Assembly (NCBI GenBank): GCA_045106985.1
Contig: JBGCFQ010000011.1
Span: 1-64,000 of the forward strand
Length of the DNA stretch: 64,000 nt
Source of the DNA: JAUIET01 sp045106985
GTDB lineage: Bacteria; Pseudomonadota; Gammaproteobacteria; Pseudomonadales; JAUIET01
Reading direction: 5' to 3'
Positions 52,161 through 61,072 of this stretch are shown here, piece after piece (the stretch's first letter is position 1; each line of letters starts with the position of its first letter). Position numbers and translations under genes: made by a program. Under the pieces are notes generated by a model, which was given only the letters and a program-made list of their open reading frames with translations, was not told the origin of the DNA and ran no database searches.

Positions 52161-53141
52161 ATGAAACAACCCGTAAGAGTCACTGTCACAGGCGCAGCAG
52201 GACAAATCAGCTATGGACTACTGTTCAGAATCGCGGCTGGAGACATGCTGGGCAAAGACCAGCCGGTGATTCTCCAATTGCTGGAAATTACGCCAGCCTT
52301 AAATGCGCTTAAAGGCGTAATGATGGAGCTTGACGATTGTGCGTTCCCGCTGCTGCATGGAATGATCGGAACCGATCAGGCCGAGGAAGCCTTTAAAGAC
52401 ACTGATTACGCCCTACTTGTTGGTGCCAGACCCCGTGGCCCAGGCATGGAACGCAAGGATTTGCTCGAAGCGAATGCCGCAATTTTCTCGGCCCAAGGTA
52501 AGGCTATGAATGCGGTCGCTAGTCGAGACATCAAAGTTCTTGTTGTTGGCAACCCAGCAAACACCAATGCACTAATCGCTCAGCGAAATGCACCAGATAT
52601 CAACCCACGACAATTCACGGCAATGACGCGACTTGACCACAATCGAGCACTTACACAACTGGCTCAAAAAACAGGCACAACCATACGTGATATCAAGCAG
52701 ATGACTATCTGGGGTAACCACTCATCAACGCAGTATCCAGACATTCACCAAACATCGGTAGAAGGCAAGGACGCTATGAGCCTTGTTAATCAAGAGTGGT
52801 ACGAAGGCGACTTCATTCCTACCGTACAGAAGCGTGGAGCAGCTATTATCGATGCGCGCGGTGCGTCTAGCGCGGCGTCGGCTGCTAACGCGGCGATTTG
52901 TCACGTGCGCGATTGGGCTCTTGGTTCTGCGGACGGTGATTGGGTGAGCATGGGCGTATACAGCGACGGCAGCTACGGCGTAAAAGAAGGGCTAATTTAT
53001 TCATTCCCGGTAACCTGCAAAAATGGCGACTGGGCCATTGTCCAAGGTTTGGATGTGAATGAATTCAGCCAAGGTAGAATGGACGCTACAGAAGAAGAGC
53101 TAACAGAAGAACGTGACGCTGTTCAGCATCTACTGCCGTAA
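52161..53141 (+). CDS. mdh: Malate dehydrogenase
   Basis: Mdh interconverts malate and oxaloacetate in the TCA cycle. The 326-residue protein is of the cytosolic-type, non-enterobacterial clade: VTVTGAAGQISYGLLFRIA at the start, LVGARPRGPGMERKDLL with the substrate arginines near 92-98, GNPANTNALIA near 131, LDHNRALTQLA near 160 and the catalytic His in WGNHSSTQYPD near 189. A ribosome-binding site AAAGGAT precedes the ATG. Confidence 0.96.
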   Translation: MKQPVRVTVTGAAGQISYGLLFRIAAGDMLGKDQPVILQLLEITPALNALKGVMMELDDCAFPLLHGMIGTDQAEEAFKDTDYALLVGARPRGPGMERKDLLEANAAIFSAQGKAMNAVASRDIKVLVVGNPANTNALIAQRNAPDINPRQFTAMTRLDHNRALTQLAQKTGTTIRDIKQMTIWGNHSSTQYPDIHQTSVEGKDAMSLVNQEWYEGDFIPTVQKRGAAIIDARGASSAASAANAAICHVRDWALGSADGDWVSMGVYSDGSYGVKEGLIYSFPVTCKNGDWAIVQGLDVNEFSQGRMDATEEELTEERDAVQHLLP

Positions 53142-53176
53142 TGCACTGACGCTTCCTTTCTAGCGAGCACAACAGT

Positions 53177-54436
53177 ATGTCGAACGCCAATGCTTTTCTA
53201 GGCTTAGCGCTACTTGCGTGCTTGTTCACGTGGAACGTATATCGGCCAAACTTTGGTTCCGCCGCGCCGGCCGCGGCGAGCTTTCTGAGCGGCTGGTGGT
53301 ATGGCGACCTGGCACCTTGGGTTATTATTTTGCAGGTGCTTGGTACTGCCCTGTTTGTGCTCGGCGGAGCTGTTACTGGTGTGGTGGGTGTGGTTGGTTT
53401 ACTGCTCGCGATCGGCAGCTGGCTGGCACTCGCTGTACGCTACGGCCGTGCTCTAGAGTTTCGTAATCATTGCGAATCTTCCCTCGCCGAAACGCTTGGC
53501 GCGGACTTCATTAATAAAATCCCTGAAAAATACAGGCAGGGTATTCCCGATAAATTTTCCTTAAAACGATACATCCGCCCTTTCAAGCCGCGTTTACCTA
53601 ATGTCACTGTCAAATACGATGTTGTTGTTGCCACCGAGGACGGCTTTGACGTTAAGGTTGATGTCTACCACCGTGAAGACATGCCCAGCAATGCACCGGT
53701 GCTTTACCAGATTCACGGCGGTGGATGGACCGAGAAAATGGGTGACAAGAGCACACAGGCTCTACCGCTGATGAATCACCTCGCTGCTCAGGGGTGGGTG
53801 TGCGTTAGCGTTGATTACAGATTGAGCCCAAGATATGTTTGGCCCGCTCATATCATCGATTGCAAACGCGCTCTAGTTTGGATCAAAGAGCACATTCAGG
53901 ACTATGGCGGCGACCCTGGCTTTATTGTCGCTACCGGAGGATCGGCGGGCGGACATCTTTGTTCTCTACTGGCACTCACTGCCAATGAGCCCGATTTTCA
54001 GCCTGGTTTTGAAACCGCCGACACGTCAGTGAATGCCTGCGTTCCATTTTACGGGGTCTACGACCTCAGCAACGCCTACGATTTACACATTAATTCAGGA
54101 CTGCTCCAAACCTTGGAAAAGAGTGTCATTGGCAAACCTTTAAAAGGCAATGAAGACCTTTACAGGAATGCCTCACCGATGCACAGGATACGGCCGGAGG
54201 CACCGCCTTTCTTTGTCATTCATGGCTCTTTGGACTCGCTTGTATCCCTGCAGGAAGCTCGCAAGTTTGTAGAGCTGCTGCGTGTAAAAAGCCAAAGTCA
54301 TGTCGCTCACCTTGATCTACCAGGCGCTCAACACGCTTTTGATCTTTTTGCTACGCCACGAGCCGACTGGGCAATGCGTACGGTTATGCTCTACGCAAAT
54401 TTTATTTATGCCTCACACATCTCTACAGAAACGTAA
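53177..54436 (+). CDS. Membrane-anchored HSL-type alpha/beta hydrolase
   Basis: This is a probable esterase/lipase of the hormone-sensitive-lipase group. The 419-residue protein has two or three hydrophobic N-terminal segments (about residues 2-20, 45-70 and 68-88) and then the hydrolase: oxyanion motif HGGGW at 180-184, nucleophile Ser256 in GGSAGGH, Asp353 in GSLDSLV and His386 in AQHAF, a complete triad. The substrate is unknown. It starts 35 bp after mdh. A 10-bp direct duplication (ACGTAACGTC) overlaps its stop codon. Confidence 0.87.
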   Translation: MSNANAFLGLALLACLFTWNVYRPNFGSAAPAAASFLSGWWYGDLAPWVIILQVLGTALFVLGGAVTGVVGVVGLLLAIGSWLALAVRYGRALEFRNHCESSLAETLGADFINKIPEKYRQGIPDKFSLKRYIRPFKPRLPNVTVKYDVVVATEDGFDVKVDVYHREDMPSNAPVLYQIHGGGWTEKMGDKSTQALPLMNHLAAQGWVCVSVDYRLSPRYVWPAHIIDCKRALVWIKEHIQDYGGDPGFIVATGGSAGGHLCSLLALTANEPDFQPGFETADTSVNACVPFYGVYDLSNAYDLHINSGLLQTLEKSVIGKPLKGNEDLYRNASPMHRIRPEAPPFFVIHGSLDSLVSLQEARKFVELLRVKSQSHVAHLDLPGAQHAFDLFATPRADWAMRTVMLYANFIYASHISTET

Positions 54437-54450
54437 CGTCACGTAACGTC
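54431..54450. repeat. 10-bp direct duplication over a stop codon
   Basis: ACGTAACGTC occurs twice head to tail. The first copy contains the TAA stop of the esterase gene, and the second copy repeats the same bases. It is a small local duplication without evident function. Confidence 0.75.
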
Positions 54451-54620
54451 CGCTCAATAGCTGCGCAATCCAGTAACACTGAAGGTCTAATATAGATTCG
54501 CTATAGACTTGCTATCTGCTTGTTTTTATTGAATAAGCATAGCGAGTAGTACATTGGCACGGATTATGCAAACTTCCTCGTGAACTAATAAAAACGCACA
54601 GCAGAGGTTGGCAAACGATA

Positions 54621-54797
54621 ATGCCGAAGAGCAAACAACAAAGTAAGTTTCATCTGGAACGCGCACTGCCACTGCTGACGATAGGCTGCTTGGCGACATG
54701 CGCTATTGCAGGCCTTGCGGTGGGCGTTTACGACATTGCCTACACTTCTGTGCATTTCGAAGTTCCTACCAGCACAAACCTGGTTCTGGGTCGCTAA
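54621..54797 (+). CDS. Possible small single-pass membrane protein
   Basis: An ATG frame encodes 58 residues: a basic start (MPKSKQQSKFHLER), one hydrophobic helix (about 16-35) and a polar C-terminus. The positive-inside start and helix are as expected for a real small membrane protein. There is no strong ribosome-binding site and I know no family. It sits in the gap between the esterase and the convergent YbbP gene. Confidence 0.45.
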   Translation: MPKSKQQSKFHLERALPLLTIGCLATCAIAGLAVGVYDIAYTSVHFEVPTSTNLVLGR

Positions 54798-54878
54798 GTC
54801 CGCACTCAAACCAAGCGTTAAGGCAGCAGCCCTTGATTGACAGGAGCCTGAGCCGTGCTTACTCCTAACTGCATTCTT

Positions 54879-57419
54879 TTAGCTCAATTCTCGCAGTACC
54901 GTGGCAGGCGGTGAACTCAGGCTCTTATAGCTAATCGTCACTCCCAATATGGCAACTAGCAATGCTCCAGCTAGCGGCCCCACCAAAAACACCCAATAAT
55001 GCACTGAATACTCAAGCTGCATCAGCTGTGTTTGAATAAGCGCGATAACTAACTCTGCGGCTACGGATGCCATGCTACCGGCCAATAAACCTAGTATCGC
55101 AAACTCGTAAAACATAGTTGCTCTTAATAAGCTGAACCTGGCGCCTAAGGTTTTTAACACTGCATTTTCGCGAAAACGCTCGTCCATACTGGTTTGAATG
55201 CTCGCGAACAAAACAATAGCGGCTGACAAAACGATTAAGCCCAGCACCAACTCCACGGCAGAACTTACTTGCTCAATAATCCGACTTACCTGTTCGATGA
55301 TTCGATCCATTTCGAGCACACTTACGGTGGGCAAGGTTCGCAGCAGCTCGTTCAGAAAAGCTTTATCACCTTCAGGCAAAAAGAAGCTAGTCATGTAAAT
55401 TGCATCAAATTTGTCTAGCGAGCCAGGCGAAGCGATTGCGAAAAAATTGGGTCGCATTTGCTCCCAATCAAGTTTGCGAATGCTACTGACAGTAAGCTCC
55501 ACACTGCTGCTTATCATTGTGAAAGTAATTGTATCGCCCAGCTGAATCCCATACCGTTCCGCAAACTCCGACTCCAAGGACAGCAAACCCGGCTCGTTTT
55601 CGTGCCACCACCTGCCTTCAACTAATTCGTTATCTTCCGGAAAGGCTTCAGCCCAGGTAAGAGCTAACTGCCGTCCACCCTCCTCAGCTCTCGCCGAATC
55701 GGCACTTTCTGATGGAGTTTGAGAGTTATTAGCTACTTCCTCAGATGCGTCACCCATTCGTGAGCGACGTTCTGGAGGCAGGCCGTTGTGTGCTGAGAAA
55801 CGCGCCCGAACCATGGGATATACACCGGCGTGCTGGTAGTTATTATCGTTTAGCAGCGCTTCTAATTTTGGAACCTCTGCAGGGCTAATATTCAGCAGAA
55901 AGTGATTCGGAGTATTCTCGGGAATTTGGGTGCGCCACTCTGCTAGCAAAGAATTTCTTGCCAATAGCAATACAAGCACAAGCAATAACACCACCGTAAA
56001 CACAAATACCTGAAGGGCGCTATGGCTCGCTCGCCTTCGGATCCCCGCTATAGCAAGCCCCATAGCCTTCGATGCGCGGCTGCCTGGCTGCGGGGCCGCT
56101 CGAAGCATGAGCCAGGTGCCGAGAAGAACAACGGCTGCAATACTACCAACGCCAGCACTTAGTGCGAGTGTTATTTGCATGCTACCGGAGTACATATAAA
56201 TCAGCACCAGCAAGCCTGCAATTCCCAACCACAGAACAATCCGGCTATTGAAATCAGGTGTGCCAAGATCTTTTCGCAAAACTCGCATTGGCGCTACTTT
56301 CTGAAGATGTAATAGCGCAGGGCATGCAAAGGCGAAAAAACTGATAAATGCAGTCAACGCACCGAGGCCAAAGGCGCTTAAACCCGGGGTTGGCAACTCA
56401 ACCAATAACAATTCTCGAATACTTTCAATAGCCAACAGGTGCAAGCCCCAGCCTATAGTGCTGCCGAGCACCACACCGGTCAAACACAGCAGCGACAAAT
56501 GACCGAGATACATCCCTAATACTGTTTTAGAGCTCGCACCCAAGCTTTTAAGAATGCCGACATAATCATAATGTCTCTCAGTGTATCTTCGACTCGCGAT
56601 AGCTATAGCTACACCAGCCAAAACAACACCCATGGATCCTGCTAACAACAGAAATCTTTCAGCTCGATCAATTGAGCGAGCTAACTGGGGTTGACCATCA
56701 CGAACACCTAAAACACTTTGATCGGCCGTTAACTGATCGCTAATCTCCTCTTGCCATTCACTGAGTGCCGCTTCAGTACCTGTAAGCAACAAATTGTATT
56801 GGACACGGCTGCCCGGCTGAACCACACCAGAGTTCTCAATATCGCTGAGATTCATTAATACTCTTGGACCGTAGGAAAACAAACTAAAACCTGCGTCAGG
56901 CTCACGCACGATAAGTGCAGACACTCGAAGTGATGCTTCACCAATAAAGAGGTCTTCACCGACGTCAATGCCAAGCAAACCCAGCAGACGCGGAGCAACC
57001 CACACTTCTCCCTTGGCGGGCCCGTGTTTTACTATAGAGCCAGCACCTGCGCGTGTGGTTTTGATTTCCAACGAACCCAGTAAAGGGTAATCCTCAGAGG
57101 TCGCTTTCACCGCCGCAAGCTCAAGCGCCTCCCCTACATAAGCCATCGTAGGGAAATTCAATACCTGAGCCGATTCTAGTTTTCTGTCATGGGCTAGCGT
57201 TAACCATTCTTCTGGGATGGGGGAACTGCTACGGAGCACTCGATCCGCCGCTAAAAACTGACTACTTTCTGCCAGAATTGCTCCTTGAATGCGCTCAACG
57301 AATAAGGCTATAGAGACAACAATAGTCACGGCGACGACAAGTGCCGCCAGCAACAAGCCTAATTCGCCACCTCGCCAGTCCCTCAAAAGCAACTTTAGGC
57401 CCAGCATAACTTTACTCAT
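54879..57419 (-). CDS. ybbP: ABC transporter permease YbbP (FtsX-like)
   Basis: YbbP is a large inner-membrane permease of the MacB/FtsX type, pairing with YbbA; the substrate is unknown. The 846-residue protein has an N-terminal helix near 20-40, a periplasmic MacB-like domain, two FtsX blocks each with several membrane helices (about 255-440 and 720-830) and a central helix near 470-490. The C-terminus ends SPPATVLRELS. A directly repeated IIEQVSRIIEQVSS motif appears near residue 715. It overlaps the ATPase gene by 4 nt. Confidence 0.92.
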   Translation of the reverse strand: MSKVMLGLKLLLRDWRGGELGLLLAALVVAVTIVVSIALFVERIQGAILAESSQFLAADRVLRSSSPIPEEWLTLAHDRKLESAQVLNFPTMAYVGEALELAAVKATSEDYPLLGSLEIKTTRAGAGSIVKHGPAKGEVWVAPRLLGLLGIDVGEDLFIGEASLRVSALIVREPDAGFSLFSYGPRVLMNLSDIENSGVVQPGSRVQYNLLLTGTEAALSEWQEEISDQLTADQSVLGVRDGQPQLARSIDRAERFLLLAGSMGVVLAGVAIAIASRRYTERHYDYVGILKSLGASSKTVLGMYLGHLSLLCLTGVVLGSTIGWGLHLLAIESIRELLLVELPTPGLSAFGLGALTAFISFFAFACPALLHLQKVAPMRVLRKDLGTPDFNSRIVLWLGIAGLLVLIYMYSGSMQITLALSAGVGSIAAVVLLGTWLMLRAAPQPGSRASKAMGLAIAGIRRRASHSALQVFVFTVVLLLVLVLLLARNSLLAEWRTQIPENTPNHFLLNISPAEVPKLEALLNDNNYQHAGVYPMVRARFSAHNGLPPERRSRMGDASEEVANNSQTPSESADSARAEEGGRQLALTWAEAFPEDNELVEGRWWHENEPGLLSLESEFAERYGIQLGDTITFTMISSSVELTVSSIRKLDWEQMRPNFFAIASPGSLDKFDAIYMTSFFLPEGDKAFLNELLRTLPTVSVLEMDRIIEQVSRIIEQVSSAVELVLGLIVLSAAIVLFASIQTSMDERFRENAVLKTLGARFSLLRATMFYEFAILGLLAGSMASVAAELVIALIQTQLMQLEYSVHYWVFLVGPLAGALLVAILGVTISYKSLSSPPATVLRELS

Positions 57420-58087
57420 GACTTAGTGTCGCTCACAAGCTGACCTGCACTTAGTTCAAGTACGCGACCACAGCGATCGGCAAGGCGTTGCTCGTGTGTA
57501 ACCAATACCAGGGTTCGATCCTGCTCTTTATTCAATTCAAACAGAAGCTCAATTATCGTGGCGCCTGTGCGCGTATCAAGGTTTCCAGTTGGCTCGTCGG
57601 CAAATAGAATTGGGGCATCTGATGCAAATGCTCTGGCAATTGCAACGCGCTGTTGCTCTCCACCGGAAAGCTGCCGTGGATAGTGGCTTGTTCTATCTGC
57701 TAAACCAACGCGCTCCAAAAACTGCAATGCCGTTTTGTTCGGGTCGGTAGCGCCCTTAAGCTCGGCGGGCAGCATGACATTTTCGAGGGCCGTAAGGCTG
57801 GGTAAAAGCTGGAAAGACTGAAAGACAAACCCTACATTTTCGGCACGGACCCCCGCGCGCTGGTCTTCAGTAAGGCAAGTGATCTCGGTTCCGTTAAGCT
57901 CAACCGTTCCGCTACTTGGCAAGTCCAAACCCGCCAACATGCTTAGGAGTGTTGTTTTTCCTGAGCCAGACGCGCCAACGATTGCTACTGATTCGCCGCT
58001 CTCTATAGTAAAATTGACGTCTTGCAATATGTGCAAAACGCCTTCATGTGTGTCAACTGATTTCGTAAGATGTGCACTTGTGATCAT
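57416..58087 (-). CDS. ybbA: ABC transporter ATPase YbbA
   Basis: YbbA is the LolD/MacB-type ATPase of the YbbAP exporter. I start it at the ATG at 58087 (MITSAHLTKSV), giving 223 residues, near the E. coli length (228); the frame remains open to 58201 but would run across the tesA signal-peptide region. Walker A GASGSGKTTL, signature LSGGEQQR and Walker B ILFADEPTGNLD are complete. It is divergent from tesA with 10 bp between start codons, the conserved tesA-ybbA-ybbP arrangement. Confidence 0.94.
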   Translation of the reverse strand: MITSAHLTKSVDTHEGVLHILQDVNFTIESGESVAIVGASGSGKTTLLSMLAGLDLPSSGTVELNGTEITCLTEDQRAGVRAENVGFVFQSFQLLPSLTALENVMLPAELKGATDPNKTALQFLERVGLADRTSHYPRQLSGGEQQRVAIARAFASDAPILFADEPTGNLDTRTGATIIELLFELNKEQDRTLVLVTHEQRLADRCGRVLELSAGQLVSDTKS

Positions 58088-58097
58088 AAGAGATACT

Positions 58098-58784
58098 ATG
58101 TCCATGAACTTCCGAGCCTCCCTACTTAATGGGAGACCCCTCTTGATTAAACGATTCCGGCGTTTTTCTGGCTGGGCAATTATCGCGCTGTTGTTTAACA
58201 TCGCATTGCTGGCCCCACATTATAGCCATGCTGAGGAATGCAACAGCAAGGTACTTTTACTCGGTGATTCGATTGGCGCAGGCTATGGGCTTGCCCGGTC
58301 AGAGAGTTGGGCCGCTATGTTAGCTAAAGAATTGTCGCAAGGCGATGTAGATTTTGTGAACGCCAGTGTCAGTGGCGAAACATCAGCCGGTGGTCTTAGG
58401 CGAGTAGAACAGCTGCTTGATGAACATAAACCCGGCCTACTCATACTAGAGCTAGGTGGTAATGACGGCCTGCGAGGCTACCCACTTGAGCGGCTTGAGC
58501 AGAACCTCATGGCTATCGTTGATATTGCTAGTGAGGCTGGCGCTAATAGCTATGTGCTGGGAATGCGAATCCCGCCAAATTATGGGCCTGTATACACGCG
58601 CAGATTTCATGATGTGTTTGCTCAGGTAGCGCAAAAGACTGACAGCGCGTATCTTCCGTTTTTGCTGGAAGGCATTGGCGACAAATTTGAATTCATGCAA
58701 GCAGACGGTATCCATCCAAATGCCGAGGCCCAGGCAACCATTTTCCAAACAGTAAAAGAACAGCTGCCGATGCCATGCAATTAG
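58098..58784 (+). CDS. tesA: Multifunctional esterase TesA (thioesterase I/lysophospholipase)
   Basis: TesA is a periplasmic SGNH hydrolase acting on acyl-CoAs and lysophospholipids. From the ATG at 58098 it is 228 residues; a second ATG two codons later and a TTG at 58143 are alternatives. Residues 1-45 form a signal peptide (basic RFRRF, then WAIIALLFNIALLAP and SHA). The nucleophile Ser58 lies in LLGDSIGAG, GGND near 119 gives the oxyanion, and DGIHPN near 209 the His/Asp pair. The start lies 10 bp from divergent ybbA. Confidence 0.95.
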   Translation: MSMNFRASLLNGRPLLIKRFRRFSGWAIIALLFNIALLAPHYSHAEECNSKVLLLGDSIGAGYGLARSESWAAMLAKELSQGDVDFVNASVSGETSAGGLRRVEQLLDEHKPGLLILELGGNDGLRGYPLERLEQNLMAIVDIASEAGANSYVLGMRIPPNYGPVYTRRFHDVFAQVAQKTDSAYLPFLLEGIGDKFEFMQADGIHPNAEAQATIFQTVKEQLPMPCN

Positions 58785-58862
58785 GCATAAAACTCCTTTC
58801 TTGGTGGCCTCATACACGCGTGGCTGGCCCAGTGTTAGAGCTTTTAGCTCGATAAACAGCAT

Positions 58863-59429
58863 TTAGTAGTTGGCGGCGAATCGTGCGCGACGCAATAGTG
58901 CGGCTGTTTCTTCCACTCTCTGAACAAATAACTCGTCCACGCGAACATTGAAACCGGGCTGCACACCGTCGCAATGTACTGTCATTGATCGAATATCGCC
59001 GCTTGTACGAATTTGGACGCGCCCTGACAACATCATTTGTAAACCATCGGGTGAACTGCATGTGTCGACGGTTACGTCATGAACACCCTCTTCGTCTTCA
59101 TATCTTAAAAACAGTGCAAGTGTAGCCTGCGGCTCATAACGAAAGCCCAACCAGGCTGCCACATTGTATTCGGAGAACCAATTTATGCCGGTATCCATAG
59201 CTTTGCGAAAAGTCGCTGCCGGCACAGACGCCAGCAAGCAGCTGCCAGGTAAATCTTTTGGAACCGTTGAAACCATACATGCTCTCGTTAAAGCGGTGCA
59301 CTGTTGAAGCCAATCCAAATATACAGGCTTACAACTTGCCGCAGTTGCTTGGTGTCCCGAGTATGTGCTGCCGATCACGTTGAAGGCTTCAAGAACGGCA
59401 TTTTTGTGGAATAAGGCTCTTTGGCGCAC
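58863..59429 (-). CDS. Unrecognised 188-residue protein
   Basis: I recognise no family. The protein is soluble-looking with no signal peptide or membrane helix and six cysteines scattered along its length. The N-terminal part (about 1-80) looks helical; from about residue 85 the pattern is beta-rich (AAWLGFRYEPQATLALFLRYEDEEG, TVDTCSSPDGLQMMLSGRVQIRTSGDIRSMTVHC), a possible jelly-roll or PilZ-like barrel. The coding length, normal composition and start divergent from the FMO gene make it a real gene. It is convergent with tesA. Confidence 0.75.
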   Translation of the reverse strand: MRQRALFHKNAVLEAFNVIGSTYSGHQATAASCKPVYLDWLQQCTALTRACMVSTVPKDLPGSCLLASVPAATFRKAMDTGINWFSEYNVAAWLGFRYEPQATLALFLRYEDEEGVHDVTVDTCSSPDGLQMMLSGRVQIRTSGDIRSMTVHCDGVQPGFNVRVDELFVQRVEETAALLRRARFAANY

Positions 59430-59581
59430 GGCAAGCTGCAGTCTTTCTAGCCAAGAACTGTCGATTTTGTCACACTAAGGCTTCAACTAATGAAGCGCGT
59501 ACTGCATCGGTTTAAAGACAAGTCCGGTGCCAAACCTCGTATCGCAGCTCTTCAATTGCAACTAAGGATTTTTGCCCAACA

Positions 59582-61072
59582 ATGAGCATGGAACAACAGC
59601 AAGACAAAAAGGTTTGTGTAATAGGTTGCGGATCATCGGGTATGCCAATGGTCAAAGCCCTCGTCGACCGAGACATCAGTTTTGACTGTTTTGAGGCTGG
59701 TGACGAAATCGGCGGTAACTGGGCCATCAATAACAGTAACGGCATGTCGGCTGCCTACGAGTCCCTACGGATAAACACGTCGAGAGAAGCTATGGAATAT
59801 GCCGACTTACCAATGTCGGCGGAGTACCCAGTTTATCCATCCCACCACGAGATAAAAGAGTACTTCAATGAGTACTTTTCAACCTTTGATCTTAGTAAGC
59901 ATGTGACGTTCAATACTCGGGTAGAACACTGCGAGCAGAACCCGGATGGCAGCTGGAATGTTAAATGTGACAACGGAGAGACTAAAAACTACGAGCAGCT
60001 TATCGTAGCCAACGGCCATCACTGGGACCCGCGCTGGCCAGAGCCTGCTATTCCGGGTTCATTTAACGGTTTGGTGATGCATTCGCATTCTTACCTAAGC
60101 CCGTTTGACCCAGTGGATTTTTCAGGAAAGAATATTGTTATTGTAGGCATGGGCAATTCGGCAATGGACATTGCCTGTGAGTTGAGCCAAGCCAGCCTGG
60201 AAAATACGGTATATCTAAGCATTCGAAATAGTGCCTGGGTATTGCCCCGTTTCTTGTTCGGTCAGCCCTTAGGCGGCAAATCCAATTTTTTCCCACCATG
60301 GAGAATTCTTTCCGCAATTACAGAGCTTGTCCTGCGCATCACACATGGCACGCCAATGGCTCACGGCTTACCAAAACCTAATCATCGAGCCTTGCAATCA
60401 CACCCTACTATAAGTCAGCACATCTACGATAAATTGGATCAGGGAGAGGTTCTTGCTAAAGCAACTATTGCTGAGTTGCATGGTGACAGAGTTAAGTTTA
60501 CTGACGGCAGCGAAGTAGAAGCAGACGTAATCATTTACGCCACAGGCTATCAGGTTAGCTTCCCATTCTTTGCAGAGAACTTTATTTCAGCGCCTTCCAA
60601 TGAGCTGCCTTTATGGCAGCACATGGTAAAACCAGATGTGCAAAATCTGTTTTTTATAGGGCTTATGCAGCCACTTGGCGCAATTATGCCTTTGGCTGAG
60701 AAACAAGCGAAGCTTATTGGTGACGTGCTGCTCAGAAAAATCAAACTGCCTTCTCTTAACGACATGCTTGAGAGTGTGCAACAAGAAGCCGTCGCAATGC
60801 GCAATCGCTACGTAAACTCAGTGCGCCATACGATGCAGGTCGATGCGCCGCATTACGACAAGGTTCTAGACAAAATTAGAGCAAACGGCTTGCGGGCAGC
60901 GACGCAAGAAGCTAAGCGGCTTAATGAACACGGCAAGGTGAAAAACTCGAAATCTCACACAGCTCTGCCAGTGGGCAGCTCGTCAGCAGAGTCACCAACG
61001 GTAGCTAAACTCGACACCAACAGTTCGCGGAGCGTCGGGGAAAATCGGCCCGCCACCGATAATGTCCACTAA
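59582..61072 (+). CDS. Flavin-containing monooxygenase
   Basis: This is an FAD/NADPH class B monooxygenase. The 496-residue protein has the FAD motif GCGSSG at 15-20, EIGGNWAINN near 42, the FMO fingerprint FxGxxxHxxxY at 161-171 (FNGLVMHSHSY), the NADPH motif GMGNSA at 189-194 and ATGY near 322. It could oxidise N or S centres of small molecules; the true substrate is unknown. The Ser/Lys-rich C-terminal tail overlaps the convergent TonB-receptor gene by 81 bp. It has a weak start context. Confidence 0.9.
   Translation: MSMEQQQDKKVCVIGCGSSGMPMVKALVDRDISFDCFEAGDEIGGNWAINNSNGMSAAYESLRINTSREAMEYADLPMSAEYPVYPSHHEIKEYFNEYFSTFDLSKHVTFNTRVEHCEQNPDGSWNVKCDNGETKNYEQLIVANGHHWDPRWPEPAIPGSFNGLVMHSHSYLSPFDPVDFSGKNIVIVGMGNSAMDIACELSQASLENTVYLSIRNSAWVLPRFLFGQPLGGKSNFFPPWRILSAITELVLRITHGTPMAHGLPKPNHRALQSHPTISQHIYDKLDQGEVLAKATIAELHGDRVKFTDGSEVEADVIIYATGYQVSFPFFAENFISAPSNELPLWQHMVKPDVQNLFFIGLMQPLGAIMPLAEKQAKLIGDVLLRKIKLPSLNDMLESVQQEAVAMRNRYVNSVRHTMQVDAPHYDKVLDKIRANGLRAATQEAKRLNEHGKVKNSKSHTALPVGSSSAESPTVAKLDTNSSRSVGENRPATDNVH

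Noticed and set aside
57879..58097. N-terminal extension of tesA by 73 codons
   Set aside because: It runs antisense to the conserved ybbA Walker A region, and the signal peptide of tesA begins only at 58098.
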